A DNA stretch of 15,719 nucleotides. Source: Helicobacteraceae bacterium. Lineage in GTDB: Bacteria; Campylobacterota; Campylobacteria; Campylobacterales; Sulfurimonadaceae. Under the pieces are notes generated by a model, which saw nothing but the letters and a program-made list of their open reading frames with translations, was not told where the DNA came from and made no database searches. This document shows, one piece after another, positions 14,185 through 15,719 of this stretch. The DNA is taken from contig WFMY01000152.1 of assembly GCA_015488855.1 (NCBI GenBank), positions 1 through 15,719 on the forward strand, given 5' to 3'. Position 1 is the stretch's first letter, and each line of letters opens with the position of its first letter. The translations under genes were made by a program, and so were the position numbers.

Positions 14185-15719
14185 TTAGGTATAAGGGGTG
14201 TAATGAGGGAAACCTTTAGGTGTCTCAAATAAAATATGTTTAAAGTTTTTATCCCTTTTATGTTTTTCATACATTTTTATATAATCAGGGTTTCTTCTTC
14301 TTCCTTTCCAGTAGACATTTTTATGAAAAATATACTTAATAACAAAGGCAATATCTGCACGGGCATAGTAACAGATGGGGCTGCCGGTTATGTTATTTGC
14401 TTTATCATTTTTAAGTCTCTCCCCTATCTCTTCTATCTGTACAGAAGAGAGGTTAAATCCAACCTTTCTCTCTGAAAAGCTATTTTTAATAGATTGTATA
14501 TTTTTATAATAGTTATGATGCAGCATATCATTATGTTTGGAAAATATACCCACAAGTAGAAGGAGCACAATCATACTACCATTAACAAAGAGTAAATTTA
14601 GTTTATATCTAAGAGATATCCCATAAATCACAATAGGCAATACTACAAACAATGAGGCACTATAGTAAAGTCTGTTAACGACCATTGTTTTAGTAATTAA
14701 AGAAAACAATCCTCCACTAAACTGATACAGTGGTATAAGTACAAACAAAGATGTCAATGTTATATAGATGAGCATTCTAATATTAATATGTGTATCTATT
14801 TTTTTATACACGTTCAAATAAAGTTGATACAATAAAAATAGACTTCCCACTATACCAATAAAAACCATCAGTTCGTTGACAGAAGAAAAAGCTCTATTAT
14901 AGCCATTGATAAGATATAACCCCTGTTGCATAATCTTGTCATAAAGTTCAGGAAGTTTTTCTATTGAGAGATAATTAAAAATTTGAGATTTCTCAGGTTG
15001 ATAATGTTTAGCCATGTATACCATTGCCAAAACCACAGGAAGAACAATGTAAAAATATCTTTTAGCCAATAGATAGATTTTATCTATAAACACCAAACCA
15101 AATACTGAAAGGTGCATCAGATAATACAAAAACTCCATAGAGTGTACTTGTAACATAAACCGGGACAACAGTACTATCTGCAAAGCAAAAAACACTCTCG
15201 TCTTCCATGATGTCTCTTCAAGTAACAACACCAGTGTCAGCCCCAACATGTACCAAAACAGTGGCAAGGTAATCTGATAATTGACCGAATACCACATCAA
15301 CCAAACTTGATGATAGGCAGCAGAAAAAGTTGCGTATATAGTAAGCCAGATGACAACGGACCAAAAAGAGAGCCATTTTACTGTGAGACTATTTATTGTT
15401 TTAAACGTATTTCTTATCACCACTTTCGAAAAGTAGTAGATAGAAAACAAACTTATATAGGTCTGTATCACGTGAATAATCTTCGCACGTAAAAACATTT
15501 GTGTACTGTCTATATCTAAAAAATAAAACAGATATGCCCACATATAGTGCCATAAAAACCGAGGACGTGCAAACTCTATCGATTCATAACCACCACTTGG
15601 TATCATGAAGTAAATATCATTTGTCCAGATTCCTACCATTTTTTGTATGGGGTGTGTCAGTTGTACATAAAAATCATCTATCACCATAAGATGGTAAATC
15701 ATATCATAAGGATAACGTA
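14185..15719 (-). CDS. Multi-pass membrane protein, possible GT-C glycosyltransferase or polymerase (5' end beyond window)
   Basis: I do not recognise this protein by name. An ATG exists at 15702, but the frame stays open upstream to the window edge (RYPYD precedes it) with no ribosome site visible there, so the true start is probably outside. The visible part, about 510 residues, begins with a hydrophilic loop (YHLMVIDDFYVQL and RPRFLWHY), followed by about ten hydrophobic helices, between roughly 75 and 390 counted from the 15702 ATG. A C-terminal soluble region of about 110 residues follows (CYYARADIAFVIKYIFHKN, then YWKGRRRNPDY). An acidic DD loop ahead of many helices and a soluble tail is the general layout of GT-C enzymes that use polyprenyl-phosphate sugars, with a missing N-terminal helix expected. 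A Wzy-like polymerase is the alternative, given wzz two genes on. It precedes pglF by 66 bases on the same strand. Confidence 0.7.
   Translation of the reverse strand, partial: RYPYDMIYHLMVIDDFYVQLTHPIQKMVGIWTNDIYFMIPSGGYESIEFARPRFLWHYMWAYLFYFLDIDSTQMFLRAKIIHVIQTYISLFSIYYFSKVVIRNTFKTINSLTVKWLSFWSVVIWLTIYATFSAAYHQVWLMWYSVNYQITLPLFWYMLGLTLVLLLEETSWKTRVFFALQIVLLSRFMLQVHSMEFLYYLMHLSVFGLVFIDKIYLLAKRYFYIVLPVVLAMVYMAKHYQPEKSQIFNYLSIEKLPELYDKIMQQGLYLINGYNRAFSSVNELMVFIGIVGSLFLLYQLYLNVYKKIDTHINIRMLIYITLTSLFVLIPLYQFSGGLFSLITKTMVVNRLYYSASLFVVLPIVIYGISLRYKLNLLFVNGSMIVLLLLVGIFSKHNDMLHHNYYKNIQSIKNSFSERKVGFNLSSVQIEEIGERLKNDKANNITGSPICYYARADIAFVIKYIFHKNVYWKGRRRNPDYIKMYEKHKRDKNFKHILFETPKGFPHYTPYT

Overview
The window is a single surface-glycan and protein-glycosylation locus from an AT-rich bacterium, most likely a member of the Campylobacterota (epsilonproteobacteria; a Campylobacter, Arcobacter, Sulfurimonas or Sulfurovum relative). 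The assignment rests on close resemblance, from memory, of several products to Campylobacter jejuni PglB, PglK, PglF and the Pse enzymes. Bacterial PglB with a PglK flippase is most characteristic of this phylum. All thirteen genes lie on the minus strand, tightly packed with overlaps or short gaps, so they are described here from high to low coordinate, in the direction of transcription. I see no convincing gene on the plus strand, no RNA gene, no mobile element and no gene-free stretch longer than 70 bases.

Region 1 (15719 to 11485): a multi-pass membrane protein of GT-C-like appearance cut by the window edge; a PglF/WbpM-type UDP-GlcNAc 4,6-dehydratase with a possible own promoter; and a Wzz-type chain-length determinant.

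Region 2 (11426 to 6268): a complete pseudaminic acid block, pseB, pseC, pseF, a fused pseG-pseH, and pseI. Together these encode every step from UDP-GlcNAc to CMP-pseudaminic acid. The genes overlap by 1 to 14 bases and are probably translationally coupled.

Region 3 (6261 to 1): a PglK-type ABC flippase for lipid-linked oligosaccharide, a capsule-synthesis-like (KpsS/KpsC-related) putative glycosyltransferase, an unrecognised GT-B-like protein with QHG and KHP motifs, a GT2 glycosyltransferase, and the N-terminal two thirds of PglB, the N-linking oligosaccharyltransferase.

Reading: the cell makes CMP-pseudaminic acid, the transferases build it and other sugars onto a polyprenyl carrier, PglK flips the product, and PglB transfers it to asparagine in periplasmic proteins. 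Pseudaminic acid is best known as an O-linked flagellin modification or a capsule/LPS sugar. Its synthesis genes sitting contiguously with PglK and PglB therefore suggest an N-glycan that carries pseudaminic acid. This is the most interesting inference here and it is not proven by sequence alone. PglC, PglA, PglD and PglE are not in the window and would have to lie outside it.
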